Assembly: GCA_937916125.1 (NCBI GenBank)
Contig: CALGGE010000086.1
Location: forward strand, 1-7,947
Direction of reading: 5' to 3'
Length of the DNA: 7,947 bases
Source: an uncultured Elusimicrobia bacterium
GTDB taxonomy: Bacteria; Elusimicrobiota; Endomicrobiia; Endomicrobiales; Endomicrobiaceae
Shown here: positions 1-6,361 of the stretch, piece after piece
Position numbering within the stretch: the stretch's first letter is position 1
How the letters are laid out: each line of letters starts with the position of its first letter
Notes under the pieces: generated by a model
Database searches by the model: none
The model's input: the letters and a program-made list of their open reading frames with translations, nothing else
What the model was told of the DNA's origin: nothing
Made by a program: the position numbers and the translations under genes

Positions 1-72
1 AAGCCTTTTCTTTCCATTAACATTGGTGTTGGGCGATGTATTGACAACATGTTTAATGGAAAGAAAAGGCTT
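1..72. repeat. 20-bp perfect inverted repeat at the window edge
   Basis: Bases 1-20 are the exact reverse complement of bases 53-72, with a 32-nt spacer. The right arm is ordinary kdsD coding sequence (LMERKGF). The left arm translates to residues that do not fit the family. The simplest reading is a fold-back (chimeric) end of a contig or read; a genuine inversion breakpoint is possible. Confidence 0.75.
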
Positions 73-499
73 TACCGAGCCGGATTTTAACGAAAGACAT
101 CCGGGAGGGAAACTCGGTTCAATATTACGCAAAGTATCGGACTTAATGCATACGGGCGACGAAATGCCTATTCTTGAAGAGAATTCTTCGATGCAGCAAG
201 TTCTGATAGAGATGACGACGAAAAGATTAGGTTGTGTCGGTTTTATTAACGATAAAGGTGAACTTACGGGGATTCTTACCGACGGCGACTTAAGAAGATG
301 TTTGTCCGCACAGAATATAGATAAAAAAGCAAATGAAATTATGACGAAAAATCCCAAGACGGTGCGGAAAGAATTAATGGCATCGGCAGCGATGAAAATA
401 ATGAACGATAAGAAAATTACAAATCTTTTTGTTGTAGAAAATAACAAACCCGTAGGCGTAATTCACATTCATGATATTCTTAGGGCAGGTATAGTGTAA
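2..499 (+). CDS. kdsD: Arabinose-5-phosphate isomerase, C-terminal part (5' end cut off)
   Basis: This is the C-terminal part of a KpsF/GutQ/KdsD-family isomerase, which converts ribulose-5-phosphate to arabinose-5-phosphate, the first step towards KDO for LPS. The frame is open to the window edge. From about base 20 it reads TLVLGD, then the family segment ERKGFTEPDFNERHPGGKLG that closes the SIS sugar-isomerase domain. Two CBS domains follow, one starting near LMHTGDEMP and ending GILTDGDLRRCL, the other starting near IMTKNPKTV and ending GVIHIHDILRAGI. CBS domains are typical of this family and probably regulatory. A TTG at 23 could be read as a start, but it lies inside the conserved SIS domain, so it is not the real one. 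The six codons before base 20 (SLFFPL) do not match the Ser/Thr-rich family segment (APTTST-like) expected there and coincide with an inverted repeat. The gene assignment is firm; the first 20 bases are suspect. Confidence 0.9.
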   Translation, partial: SLFFPLTLVLGDVLTTCLMERKGFTEPDFNERHPGGKLGSILRKVSDLMHTGDEMPILEENSSMQQVLIEMTTKRLGCVGFINDKGELTGILTDGDLRRCLSAQNIDKKANEIMTKNPKTVRKELMASAAMKIMNDKKITNLFVVENNKPVGVIHIHDILRAGIV

Positions 500-507
500 A
501 AATTCTT

Positions 508-536
508 TTGCATTTTTTTTTATAAAAATGTAAAAT
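508..536 (+). promoter_or_regulatory. Candidate sigma-70-type promoter for rpsT
   Basis: A TTGCAT box (508-513) is followed by a 17-nt spacer and TAAAAT (531-536, five of six matches to TATAAT). Transcription would start near 543 and give a leader of about 40 nt before the rpsT ATG. The spacer is very AT-rich, which makes chance matches easy, so this is only a candidate. An AT-only hairpin (511-517 with 524-530) overlaps it. Confidence 0.4.
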
Positions 537-570
537 ATGTAATCTCAATTTAATTTATGTGTAAATTTTT

Positions 571-577
571 TGGAGGA
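571..577 (+). promoter_or_regulatory. Ribosome binding site of rpsT
   Basis: TGGAGGA is a strong Shine-Dalgarno sequence ending 4 nt before the ATG at 582. It decides the start. The upstream in-frame TTG at 570 would place the Shine-Dalgarno sequence inside the gene, and S20 proteins normally begin MA followed by basic residues, as seen from 582. It is the clearest ribosome binding site in the window; murJ, uvrC and the transferase gene have weak ones or none. Confidence 0.85.
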
Positions 578-581
578 CATA

Positions 582-857
582 ATGGCAAAATTAAAAACAG
601 GCAGACACACATCTGCACTTAAAGAAGCAAGAAAAACAGAAAAAAGAACGGCAAGAAATGCTGCAACAAAAAGCAAAATAAGAACTTTGTCTAAAAAAGT
701 TGAAGCTGCGGTAAAAGCAAAAGATGCCGATGCCGCAAAGAAAGCTTTAAACGTTGCTTTTTCAGAATGGGATAAAGCAAAGAAAAAGAATGTTATTCAT
801 AAAAATGCAGCAGCTAATCAAAAAGCAAGATTATCAAAATTAGTAGCTTCTTTGTAA
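582..857 (+). CDS. rpsT: Small ribosomal subunit protein bS20
   Basis: The 91-residue product has the normal length and composition of bacterial S20, a primary 16S rRNA-binding protein of the 30S subunit. It begins MAKLKTGRHTSALKEARK, followed by RTARNAATKSKIRTLSKKVEAAVKA in the conserved basic helical region. The family's C-terminal signature is seen in the KKNVIHKNAAANQKARL segment. It is lysine- and alanine-rich with no acidic patches. The start at 582 is set by the TGGAGGA site. The gene stands alone between kdsD and murJ, with its own candidate promoter and a good terminator just after the stop, so it is probably a monocistronic unit. S20 in some bacteria represses its own translation; nothing in this short leader shows that directly. 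Confidence 0.97.
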   Translation: MAKLKTGRHTSALKEARKTEKRTARNAATKSKIRTLSKKVEAAVKAKDADAAKKALNVAFSEWDKAKKKNVIHKNAAANQKARLSKLVASL

Positions 858-875
858 TTGAAAATAAGCTGAGAC

Positions 876-897
876 AAAAATTGCTTCGCAATTTTTT
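876..897 (+). terminator. Intrinsic terminator after rpsT
   Basis: A perfect 9-bp stem (876-884 with 888-896) has a 3-nt loop TTC and a six-T run (892-897). It starts 19 nt after the rpsT stop. The A-rich left arm could make it work in both directions. It has the same design as the hairpins at 3969-3989 and 5470-5492. Confidence 0.8.
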
Positions 898-973
898 GCT
901 TATAGCTTAAAGCTTATAGTTTGTAGTTTGTTGTTAAAATTCATTAAACACTCAGCTCTAAGCTCTCGGCTAT
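897..973. repeat. Degenerate 7-nt tandem repeat tract
   Basis: Read from 897 in steps of seven, the spacer falls into eleven units. They include TGCTTAT, AGCTTAA, AGCTTAT, AGTTTGT (twice in a row), CAGCTCT, AAGCTCT and CGGCTAT, with three weaker units (932-952) in the middle. The common core is roughly AGCTTAT. One inverted copy (ATAAGCT, 864-870) lies on the other side of the terminator. No open frame or RNA gene is visible in this spacer (858-1019). Confidence 0.7.
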
Positions 974-978
974 AACCT

Positions 979-1002
979 AAAAAAATGCGAGGCGATTTTT
1001 TT
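979..1002. terminator. Imperfect terminator-like hairpin upstream of murJ
   Basis: Seven A and a T (979-986) pair with A and seven T (995-1002) around an 8-nt loop GCGAGGCG. It resembles a decayed copy of the A5-N4-loop-N4-T5 terminators elsewhere in the window, with the GC part of the stem no longer matching. It ends 17 nt before the murJ start. Function is doubtful; it may be a remnant. Confidence 0.4.
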
Positions 1003-1019
1003 GTGGAACGTTTTTTATT

Positions 1020-2579
1020 ATGATTGAAATAAAAAAAGTTATCAAATACGCGGGCAGTGTCAGTGCCGGAACTATGATATCAAGGATATTCGGGTATATC
1101 AGAGATATGCTTGTTGCATATATGTTCGGTGCCGGAATGTATGCCGATGCATTTTATGCCGCTTTCAGAATACCTAACCTTATCAGAAGAATGCTCGGAG
1201 AGGGGTCTTTTTCTGCAGCATTTATTCCGGTATTTTCGGAATATCTTCATACAAAAACAAAATCCGAAACTCAAAAATTAATTAATGTTGTTTTTACTTC
1301 ATTAACCGTAGTGTTATTTGTTTTTACAATTCTCGGTATGTTTTTTGCTCCGCTTTTGGTGAAAATTATTGCTTACGGGTTTACTTCCGACCCGGAAAAA
1401 CTTCAGCTTACCATAGAACTTACAAGGTTGATGTTCCCGTTTCTGCTTTTTATTTGTCTTGCGGCAATGCTTTTAGCTCTTCTTAATACATTAAATTCTT
1501 TTTTTATTCCGGCAATAGCCCCTGCAAATTTAAGTTTCGCTGAAATTATTTATATTTTGGCTTTAGCTCCTATGCTTTCTCCCGGGAACCAAATAAAAGG
1601 GCTTGCAATAAGTGTTATATTCGGCGGACTGGGACATTTTTTAATGCAGTATCCGTCGTTAAAAAATCTCGGTTGGTATTTGAAATTCGATTTTAACTTT
1701 AAACATCCCGGAATAAAAAAGATAGTTTTTTTGATGATTCCTTCAATTATAGGGATATCGGTTGATCAAATAAATACTTTTGTTGATACGATATGTGCTT
1801 CGTTCTTGGGCGACGGCTCAATAACGGCTCTTTACTATTCCGGCAGGTTAATGCAGTTGCCGCTTGCAATTTTCGGTTTGGCTCTTGCGACGGTATCTCT
1901 CCCGATGATGTCAAAATCTGCCGCAACTAAAGATATTGATGAACTGAAAGAAACTCTAAATCTTTCCATAAGATTTTCGGTAATTGCACTTGCTCCTGCC
2001 GTTGCCGGGCTTATTGCGATAGGTCTTCCGATAATACAGGTTTTATTTGAGAGGGGGAAGTTTGATTACGCGGCATCTCTTCTTACGAATAATGCATTGT
2101 TTTATTATTCTCTCGGACTTCCGGCTTTTGCCGTTACAAAAATTTTTGCGAATACTTTCTTTTCTTTTCAGGATACCAAAACTCCGGTTAAGATTGCTTT
2201 TGTGGTGATGATTTTTCATGTGATATTATGTGTTGTCCTTATGAAACCTCTGGGTGTAGGCGGGCTTGCCTTTGCTACATCTTTATGTGCATATCTAAAT
2301 ACGGCAATGCTTATGTATAAACTTAGAAAAAAAATCGGTTCGATCGGTGCAATGCAAATATTAATATCGTCGATAAAAGCCTGTATGGCAGCCGTATTGA
2401 CGGGAATAATTGCTTACATTGCAATGAGGATAAATTTGCCTTCAATATTTTTAAGATTATGTTTTTCTGTTTTTATTTCAATATTTGCATTTGTCATATT
2501 GCTGAAACTTTTTAAATCTCCGGAAATAAATTTTGTTTTGAAAACGATAACGGAGAAGCTGAGAACGACAGTTGAATAG
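1020..2579 (+). CDS. murJ: Lipid II flippase MurJ (MviN)
   Basis: This inner-membrane protein of the MOP exporter superfamily moves lipid II across the membrane for peptidoglycan synthesis. The 519 residues match the usual size of about 510-530 and are hydrophobic throughout, consistent with 14 membrane helices. Family motifs visible are SRIFGYIRD (residues 21-29), with the two arginines that are essential in E. coli MurJ; ADAFYAAFRIPNLIRR (42-57); GEGSFSAAFIPVFSEY; and YYSGRLMQLPLAIFGLALATVSLP, whose Arg276 lies in the substrate cavity region of the family. The ATG at 1020 places the first helix correctly; only a weak GTGGAA precedes it. The last codons (TTVE and stop) run into a tandem repeat tract, so the extreme C-terminus may have been replaced. 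uvrC follows after 95 nt. Confidence 0.95.
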   Translation: MIEIKKVIKYAGSVSAGTMISRIFGYIRDMLVAYMFGAGMYADAFYAAFRIPNLIRRMLGEGSFSAAFIPVFSEYLHTKTKSETQKLINVVFTSLTVVLFVFTILGMFFAPLLVKIIAYGFTSDPEKLQLTIELTRLMFPFLLFICLAAMLLALLNTLNSFFIPAIAPANLSFAEIIYILALAPMLSPGNQIKGLAISVIFGGLGHFLMQYPSLKNLGWYLKFDFNFKHPGIKKIVFLMIPSIIGISVDQINTFVDTICASFLGDGSITALYYSGRLMQLPLAIFGLALATVSLPMMSKSAATKDIDELKETLNLSIRFSVIALAPAVAGLIAIGLPIIQVLFERGKFDYAASLLTNNALFYYSLGLPAFAVTKIFANTFFSFQDTKTPVKIAFVVMIFHVILCVVLMKPLGVGGLAFATSLCAYLNTAMLMYKLRKKIGSIGAMQILISSIKACMAAVLTGIIAYIAMRINLPSIFLRLCFSVFISIFAFVILLKLFKSPEINFVLKTITEKLRTTVE

Positions 2580-2611
2580 TTGAAGAGTTGAACGGCAACG
2601 ACAACAACGGC
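2564..2611. repeat. 8-nt and triplet tandem repeat tract overlapping the murJ stop
   Basis: Three consecutive 8-nt units beginning GTTGAA (GTTGAATA, GTTGAAGA, GTTGAACG) cover 2571-2594. A run of triplets of the type AAC/GGC/GAC follows at 2591-2611. The murJ stop codon (2577-2579) lies inside the first two units. AACGACAGTTGAA (2564-2576) recurs, inverted, at 7872-7884 at the other end of the window, next to the same triplet family. Confidence 0.75.
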
Positions 2612-2614
2612 GGG

Positions 2615-2639
2615 ATTCCCGACAACAACCTTCGGGAAT
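2615..2639. repeat. Palindromic hairpin ATTCCCGA-N9-TCGGGAAT
   Basis: An 8-bp perfect stem (2615-2622 with 2632-2639) encloses a 9-nt loop, and GAC follows the right arm. It resembles the short ATTCCC...GGGAAT palindromic repeats found between genes in many bacteria, such as Neisseria dRS3, but the spacing differs. It lacks a T-run, so it is more likely a dispersed repeat than a terminator. Confidence 0.6.
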
Positions 2640-2674
2640 GACAGACAAAACGACAATAGCAGATAAAAAGTTTT

Positions 2675-3982
2675 ATGAATAAAGTTGCTAAAGATTATAC
2701 TCAAAATATTCCGCATCTTCCCGGAGTTTACGTAATGCGAGACTCCGCCGCTAATATTATTTATATCGGCAAAGCCAAAGATTTAAAAAACAGAATCACT
2801 TCATATTTTCATTCCGATACCGACAGCAAATCTTTTTCAATAATCAGTGCAATGAAAACAATCAATTATATTCTCTGCTCGTCGGAAAGAGAAGCTTTTC
2901 TTGTCGAAAGAGAATTGATAAAAAAAGTTCAGCCTTATTTCAATGCTATGTGGAAAGATGATAAATCTTATCCGTATATTAAATTGACTAACGAAGATTT
3001 TCCTCGACTTATTATGACAAGAAAAGTAATAAATGACGGCTCTTTATATTTCGGTCCTTATCCGCAATTGACTTACATAAAAAAGTTAATAATATGGCTG
3101 AATAAAATTTTTAAAATAAGGTCATGCAGAACGGCTTTCTCCGAGCAGAATTTACCAAAAAAAGAAAAAGTAAAATCCTGTTTATACTATCATACCGGTT
3201 TGTGTCTCGGACCGTGCATGGGGAAAATATCTTCCGAAAAATACAAAAATAATTTAAAAGAAACGGAACTTTTTTTAAAAGGAAAATTTAAAAAGTTAAA
3301 AACTCTTTGGGAAAAGGAAATGCTTATTGCGAGTAATGAACAGAATTATGAAAAAGCGGGAGAAATAAGAGACAGACTTTTTGCCATAGAAGCAATGAAA
3401 CAGCGTGTAGTCATAAGCCAAATAAGTATAGAAGATATTAATCAATATGTTTTAAAAACGGATTCTCTTCAGGAATTAAAACAAGTTCTAAAATTAAAGA
3501 AACTTCCTGCGGTTATGGAATGTTTTGATATTTCAAATACTTCCGGCACCAATCCCGTTGCTTCAATGGTACGTTTTGTCAACGGTAAACCCGACAAAAG
3601 CGGTTACAGAAAATTCAAAATAAAAACAGTTGATCAAATTAATGATTTTGCAATGATAAACGAAGCCGTTTTCAGAAGATATTCCGGAATTATCAGAAGA
3701 AACGAACAATTTCCCGATCTTGTTATTATTGACGGTGGAAAAGGACAGCTTGCTTATGCACAAAAGGCTCTGGATGAAATAGGTATTTATTTACCGCTTA
3801 TTTCTCTCGCTAAGCAGGAAGAAGAGATTTTTGTCGTCGGAAAAGAAAACTCCATAAGACTTCCGAGAAATTCTTTGGCATTAAGAGTTTTGCAGGCTAT
3901 TCGTGACGAAGCTCATCGTTTTGCAATCACATTTCATAAATCTTTAAGAGCGAAAGATTTTTTACCCAAAAAATCTCTTTGA
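2675..3982 (+). CDS. uvrC: UvrABC excinuclease subunit C, short form
   Basis: UvrC makes the two incisions in nucleotide excision repair, recruited by UvrB. The N-terminal GIY-YIG nuclease is intact: GVY (17-19), YIG (30-32), Arg40 and Glu78. Four cysteines of the iron-sulfur cluster type are at 151, 169, 177 and 181. A UVR motif that would bind UvrB spans about 208-241. The RNase H-like 5' nuclease has its full triad: Asp285 in ECFDISN, Asp353 in IDGGKGQ and His414 in RDEAHRFA. At 435 residues it is far shorter than the usual 560-610. About 110 residues are missing between the UVR motif and the RNase H core (44 residues separate Met241 from Asp285), and the C-terminal helix-hairpin-helix pair is absent; the protein stops 21 residues after His414. 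No continuation is seen after the stop. There is no clear ribosome binding site. Confidence 0.93.
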   Translation: MNKVAKDYTQNIPHLPGVYVMRDSAANIIYIGKAKDLKNRITSYFHSDTDSKSFSIISAMKTINYILCSSEREAFLVERELIKKVQPYFNAMWKDDKSYPYIKLTNEDFPRLIMTRKVINDGSLYFGPYPQLTYIKKLIIWLNKIFKIRSCRTAFSEQNLPKKEKVKSCLYYHTGLCLGPCMGKISSEKYKNNLKETELFLKGKFKKLKTLWEKEMLIASNEQNYEKAGEIRDRLFAIEAMKQRVVISQISIEDINQYVLKTDSLQELKQVLKLKKLPAVMECFDISNTSGTNPVASMVRFVNGKPDKSGYRKFKIKTVDQINDFAMINEAVFRRYSGIIRRNEQFPDLVIIDGGKGQLAYAQKALDEIGIYLPLISLAKQEEEIFVVGKENSIRLPRNSLALRVLQAIRDEAHRFAITFHKSLRAKDFLPKKSL

Positions 3983-3989
3983 GATTTTT
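3969..3989 (+). terminator. Intrinsic terminator containing the uvrC stop codon
   Basis: A perfect 9-bp stem (3969-3977 with 3981-3989) has a TTT loop, an A5 left flank and a T5 tail. The uvrC TGA stop (3980-3982) straddles loop and right arm, so the hairpin encodes the last UvrC residues. The terminating ribosome could cover it, which may affect termination. Confidence 0.7.
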
Positions 3990-4006
3990 ACTAAATATGG
4001 TAAAAT
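3979..4006 (+). promoter_or_regulatory. Candidate extended -10 promoter for the polysaccharide block
   Basis: TTGAGA (3979-3984), a 16-nt spacer and TAAAAT (4001-4006), with a TG one base upstream of the -10 box (3998-3999). The -35 box would lie inside the uvrC terminator. The leader to the ATG at 4046 is about 32 nt. The core ATGGTAAAATAT resembles the ATGTAAAATAT at the candidate rpsT promoter. AT-rich sequence lowers the specificity of this call. Confidence 0.4.
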
Positions 4007-4045
4007 ATATACTCACGTAAAAATTAAAAGTTTTATAAAAATTTT

Positions 4046-5440
4046 ATGGAACAATTAAAAAATAAAAATATTTATTTTGTTTTTCTTTTAATCATTTCAG
4101 ATTGTTTAACGTTTCTGATATCTTTCGTGTCGGCTTTTTATTTAAGATTTTATCTTCTCGTAAATTTATTCAATATAAAAATAATATATTCTTTCTCTGA
4201 AACATTTCATATTTCTCTGCTGTTAATTCCCGTATGGATTTTATTTTTAAACTTTTTTGTCGGTTATAAATTGTTTTATATTTCTAAATTTAATTTGTTT
4301 ATCAAAATATTAAAAGCGGCAACAACATTTATTATTTTTATTTTTGCTTTTATTTTTGTTTTAAAAAGCGATTATTCCAGAATGCTTTTGGTGTTTATGT
4401 ATTTTAATTTAATAGTTCTTGTTTTTATTTTTAAATATTTAATGAAAAGACTTATATCTTATTTGATATTTAAGTTTAATATAAGAAACAATCTTTTGGT
4501 TATAGGAAAAAATGTTCGCAAATATAAAAAAATTTTTAATAATTATTATTCAAATAAAGTTTTTTATTATCCTTATACCCTAAATGAAAAAAGTGCAAAG
4601 AATTTACAGTTTTTAATAACAAAAAAAGAAATAAAAGAAGTTATTATTATAAACCATCCGATAAAGGATGATTATTTTTTATATCTGTGTGATTGGGCAC
4701 AAAAAAATGATATAGATATAAAAATAATTCCCAACGAAGTTCAAACTGCGGGATACAATATCGTTTTGGATGATACTCTGGGGATTCCGATTATATTACT
4801 GATAACAAACCCCGTAAGAGATTTTGATTATTTTATAAAAAGAGTTCTTGACATTTTTGTATCGGCAGGACTGTTGCTGATATTGTCTCCGTTGTTTTTT
4901 GTTGTGGCAATAATAATAAAATCAGAATCAAAAGGTCCGGTATTTTTTATACATAAAAGAATAGGCTATAAAGAAAAAGTTTTTGCCTGTTATAAATTTA
5001 GAAGTATGCGTGCGGACGCCGACAAAAATTTGCAGGAAATAAAAAAACATACTTTGGGACAAAAGCAAACTTTTTTGAAACTTAAAAAAGATCCGAGAAT
5101 AACGAAATTCGGACATTTTATAAGAAAATACAGTATTGATGAACTTCCTCAACTTATTAATGTTTTAAAGGGCGAAATGAGCATAGTAGGACCGAGACCG
5201 ATAGTCAAGTGGGAGCTTGATCAAATAAAGAAAGTTTATAACAGTTATAATTACGGTAAAATGTTTAAGGTGTTGCCGGGAATAACGGGATTATGGCAAG
5301 TGTCGGGAAGAAGTTTGTTGGAAGACGAGAAGAGGCTTGAACTTGAGATTTATTATGTCGATAATTGGTCATTAAATCTTGATTTGAAAATTATGCTGAA
5401 AACTCTATTGGTAGTGTTTTTCCATAAAGGAGCTTTTTGA
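4046..5440 (+). CDS. Polyprenyl-phosphate sugar-1-phosphate transferase (initiating glycosyltransferase)
   Basis: This 464-residue membrane protein belongs to the polyprenyl glycosylphosphotransferase (bacterial sugar transferase) family, which moves a sugar-1-phosphate from a nucleotide sugar to undecaprenyl phosphate and so starts O-antigen or capsule repeat synthesis. The N-terminal half has four or five hydrophobic helices (about 8-33, 54-72, 85-106, 110-130), followed by a divergent soluble Rossmann-like segment. The catalytic domain begins near residue 257 (FDYFIKRVLDI) with one membrane-associated helix, then shows GPVFFIHKRIGY, KFRSMRAD (about 317-324), DPRITKFG, the catalytic SIDELPQL, MSIVGPRP and PGITGLWQVSGR (about 411-422). 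The layout fits the WbaP/WcaJ type; the donor sugar cannot be read from the sequence. No ribosome binding site is evident. The N-terminal half is the most AT-rich coding stretch here. It leads into rfbF-rfbG after a terminator. Confidence 0.9.
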   Translation: MEQLKNKNIYFVFLLIISDCLTFLISFVSAFYLRFYLLVNLFNIKIIYSFSETFHISLLLIPVWILFLNFFVGYKLFYISKFNLFIKILKAATTFIIFIFAFIFVLKSDYSRMLLVFMYFNLIVLVFIFKYLMKRLISYLIFKFNIRNNLLVIGKNVRKYKKIFNNYYSNKVFYYPYTLNEKSAKNLQFLITKKEIKEVIIINHPIKDDYFLYLCDWAQKNDIDIKIIPNEVQTAGYNIVLDDTLGIPIILLITNPVRDFDYFIKRVLDIFVSAGLLLILSPLFFVVAIIIKSESKGPVFFIHKRIGYKEKVFACYKFRSMRADADKNLQEIKKHTLGQKQTFLKLKKDPRITKFGHFIRKYSIDELPQLINVLKGEMSIVGPRPIVKWELDQIKKVYNSYNYGKMFKVLPGITGLWQVSGRSLLEDEKRLELEIYYVDNWSLNLDLKIMLKTLLVVFFHKGAF

Positions 5441-5469
5441 TAATTTGCGATATATAATTAATAAACAAT

Positions 5470-5492
5470 CAAAAATCGCTTTGCGATTTTTG
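5470..5492 (+). terminator. Intrinsic terminator after the sugar transferase gene
   Basis: A perfect 10-bp stem (5470-5479 with 5483-5492), CAAAAATCGC and its complement, has a TTT loop. The T5 run is within the right arm and the left arm is A-rich, so it may act in both directions. It implies that rfbF has its own promoter in the remaining 86 nt, where no convincing pair of boxes was found. Confidence 0.7.
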
Positions 5493-5501
5493 TATATTTA
5501 G

Positions 5502-5531
5502 ATCGGAAAATTTGTAATCGGGAATTTGTAA
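5502..5531. repeat. Short near-direct repeat in the rfbF leader
   Basis: A 15-nt unit (5502-5516) and a 14-nt unit (5517-5530) read ATCGGAAAATTTGTA and ATCGGGAATTTGTA, differing by one deletion and one substitution. The length of two heptamers and the position between genes match the other repeat tracts. Only two copies are present, so the assignment is tentative. Confidence 0.45.
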
Positions 5532-5578
5532 ACAGACAGTTATGACTAAAATTTTTCGGTCGTTATAGGGAATAAAAA

Positions 5579-6361
5579 ATGAAAGTTATTATTTTAGCAG
5601 GCGGAGTTGGAACAAGATTATCAGAAGAAACAAAACTTGTGCCTAAACCTATGGTAGAAATCGGCGGGAAACCTATACTTTGGCATATAATGAAAATTTA
5701 TTCTTATTACGGATTTAATGATTTTATTATTCTTACGGGATATAAGTCTCATGTAATTAAAGATTATTTTATTAACTATTATAATCGTTATTCGGATATG
5801 ACAATAGATATGGCAACAAATTCTGTTGAAATACATAAAACACAAACGGAACTTTGGAAAGTTACAATTTTATATACCGGGCAGAATACAATGACAGGTT
5901 CAAGAATAAAAAAAGCACAAGAATATATCGGGAAAGAACCTTTTCTGCTCACTTATGGAGACGGCGTTGCCGATGTCAATATTAAAGAATTAATAGAAAA
6001 TCATAAAAACTCAAAGAAGTTATGTACGATTACGGCAGTTCAGCAAACAGGCAGATTCGGGGCATTGGTAATAAAAGAAAAAAATCTGATAACATCTTTT
6101 ATGGAAAAACCTAAAGGTGAAGAAAGTTGGATTAACGGCGGATTTTTCGTCTGTGAACCTGAAGTTTTAAATTATATTAAAGAAAATGATGACTCCGTTA
6201 TTTTTGAAAAAAAACCTCTTGAAAATTTGGCAAAAGATAATCAGCTTAATGCTTTCAAGCATTTCGGCTTTTGGAAACCTATGGATACATTAAGAGAAAA
6301 AGAAGAATTAACCGATATGTGGCAGAAAGGAACAGCCCCCTGGGCTGTTTGGAAGATTTGA
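5579..6361 (+). CDS. rfbF: Glucose-1-phosphate cytidylyltransferase
   Basis: RfbF makes CDP-glucose from CTP and glucose-1-phosphate, opening the CDP-hexose branch of O-antigen sugar synthesis. The 260 residues match the family (about 257). The N-terminus has the nucleotidyltransferase loop GGVGTRL (8-14) and PKPMVEIGGKPILWHIM (22-38), which marks the cytidylyltransferase subfamily. The metal-binding YGDG is at 126-129. NGGFFV and FWKPMDTLREKEEL near the C-terminus are also characteristic. AGGGA (5567-5571) sits 7 nt before the ATG and supports the start. The last codons (VWKI and stop) fall in an 8-nt repeat tract, so the final residues may be repeat-derived. rfbG, normally the next gene, is displaced by an S23-family gene. 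Confidence 0.95.
   Translation: MKVIILAGGVGTRLSEETKLVPKPMVEIGGKPILWHIMKIYSYYGFNDFIILTGYKSHVIKDYFINYYNRYSDMTIDMATNSVEIHKTQTELWKVTILYTGQNTMTGSRIKKAQEYIGKEPFLLTYGDGVADVNIKELIENHKNSKKLCTITAVQQTGRFGALVIKEKNLITSFMEKPKGEESWINGGFFVCEPEVLNYIKENDDSVIFEKKPLENLAKDNQLNAFKHFGFWKPMDTLREKEELTDMWQKGTAPWAVWKI

Noticed and set aside
23..499. TTG at 23 as the start of a short CBS-domain protein
   Set aside because: It lies within the conserved end of the SIS domain, has no ribosome binding site, and the frame is open upstream to the window edge. The gene is a truncated kdsD.
511..530. AT-only hairpin downstream of kdsD as a terminator
   Set aside because: A 7-bp stem with one G-C pair and no T-run after it is too weak, and it overlaps the candidate rpsT promoter.
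570..581. TTG at 570 as the rpsT start
   Set aside because: It would place the Shine-Dalgarno sequence inside the gene and add MEDI before the canonical MAKLK start.
897..973. CRISPR array
   Set aside because: The units are 7 nt with no spacers, and no cas genes are present. It is a simple tandem tract.
2414..2716. A 100-residue open frame on the - strand across the murJ-uvrC spacer
   Set aside because: It overlaps the 3' end of murJ and the 5' end of uvrC and owes its length to repeats in the spacer. No recognisable domain or ribosome binding site.
5493..5578. Promoter for rfbF (TTGTAA at 5526 with TAAAAT at 5547)
   Set aside because: The spacer is only 15 nt and the -35 match is poor. 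A promoter is likely in this gap, but its position could not be supported.
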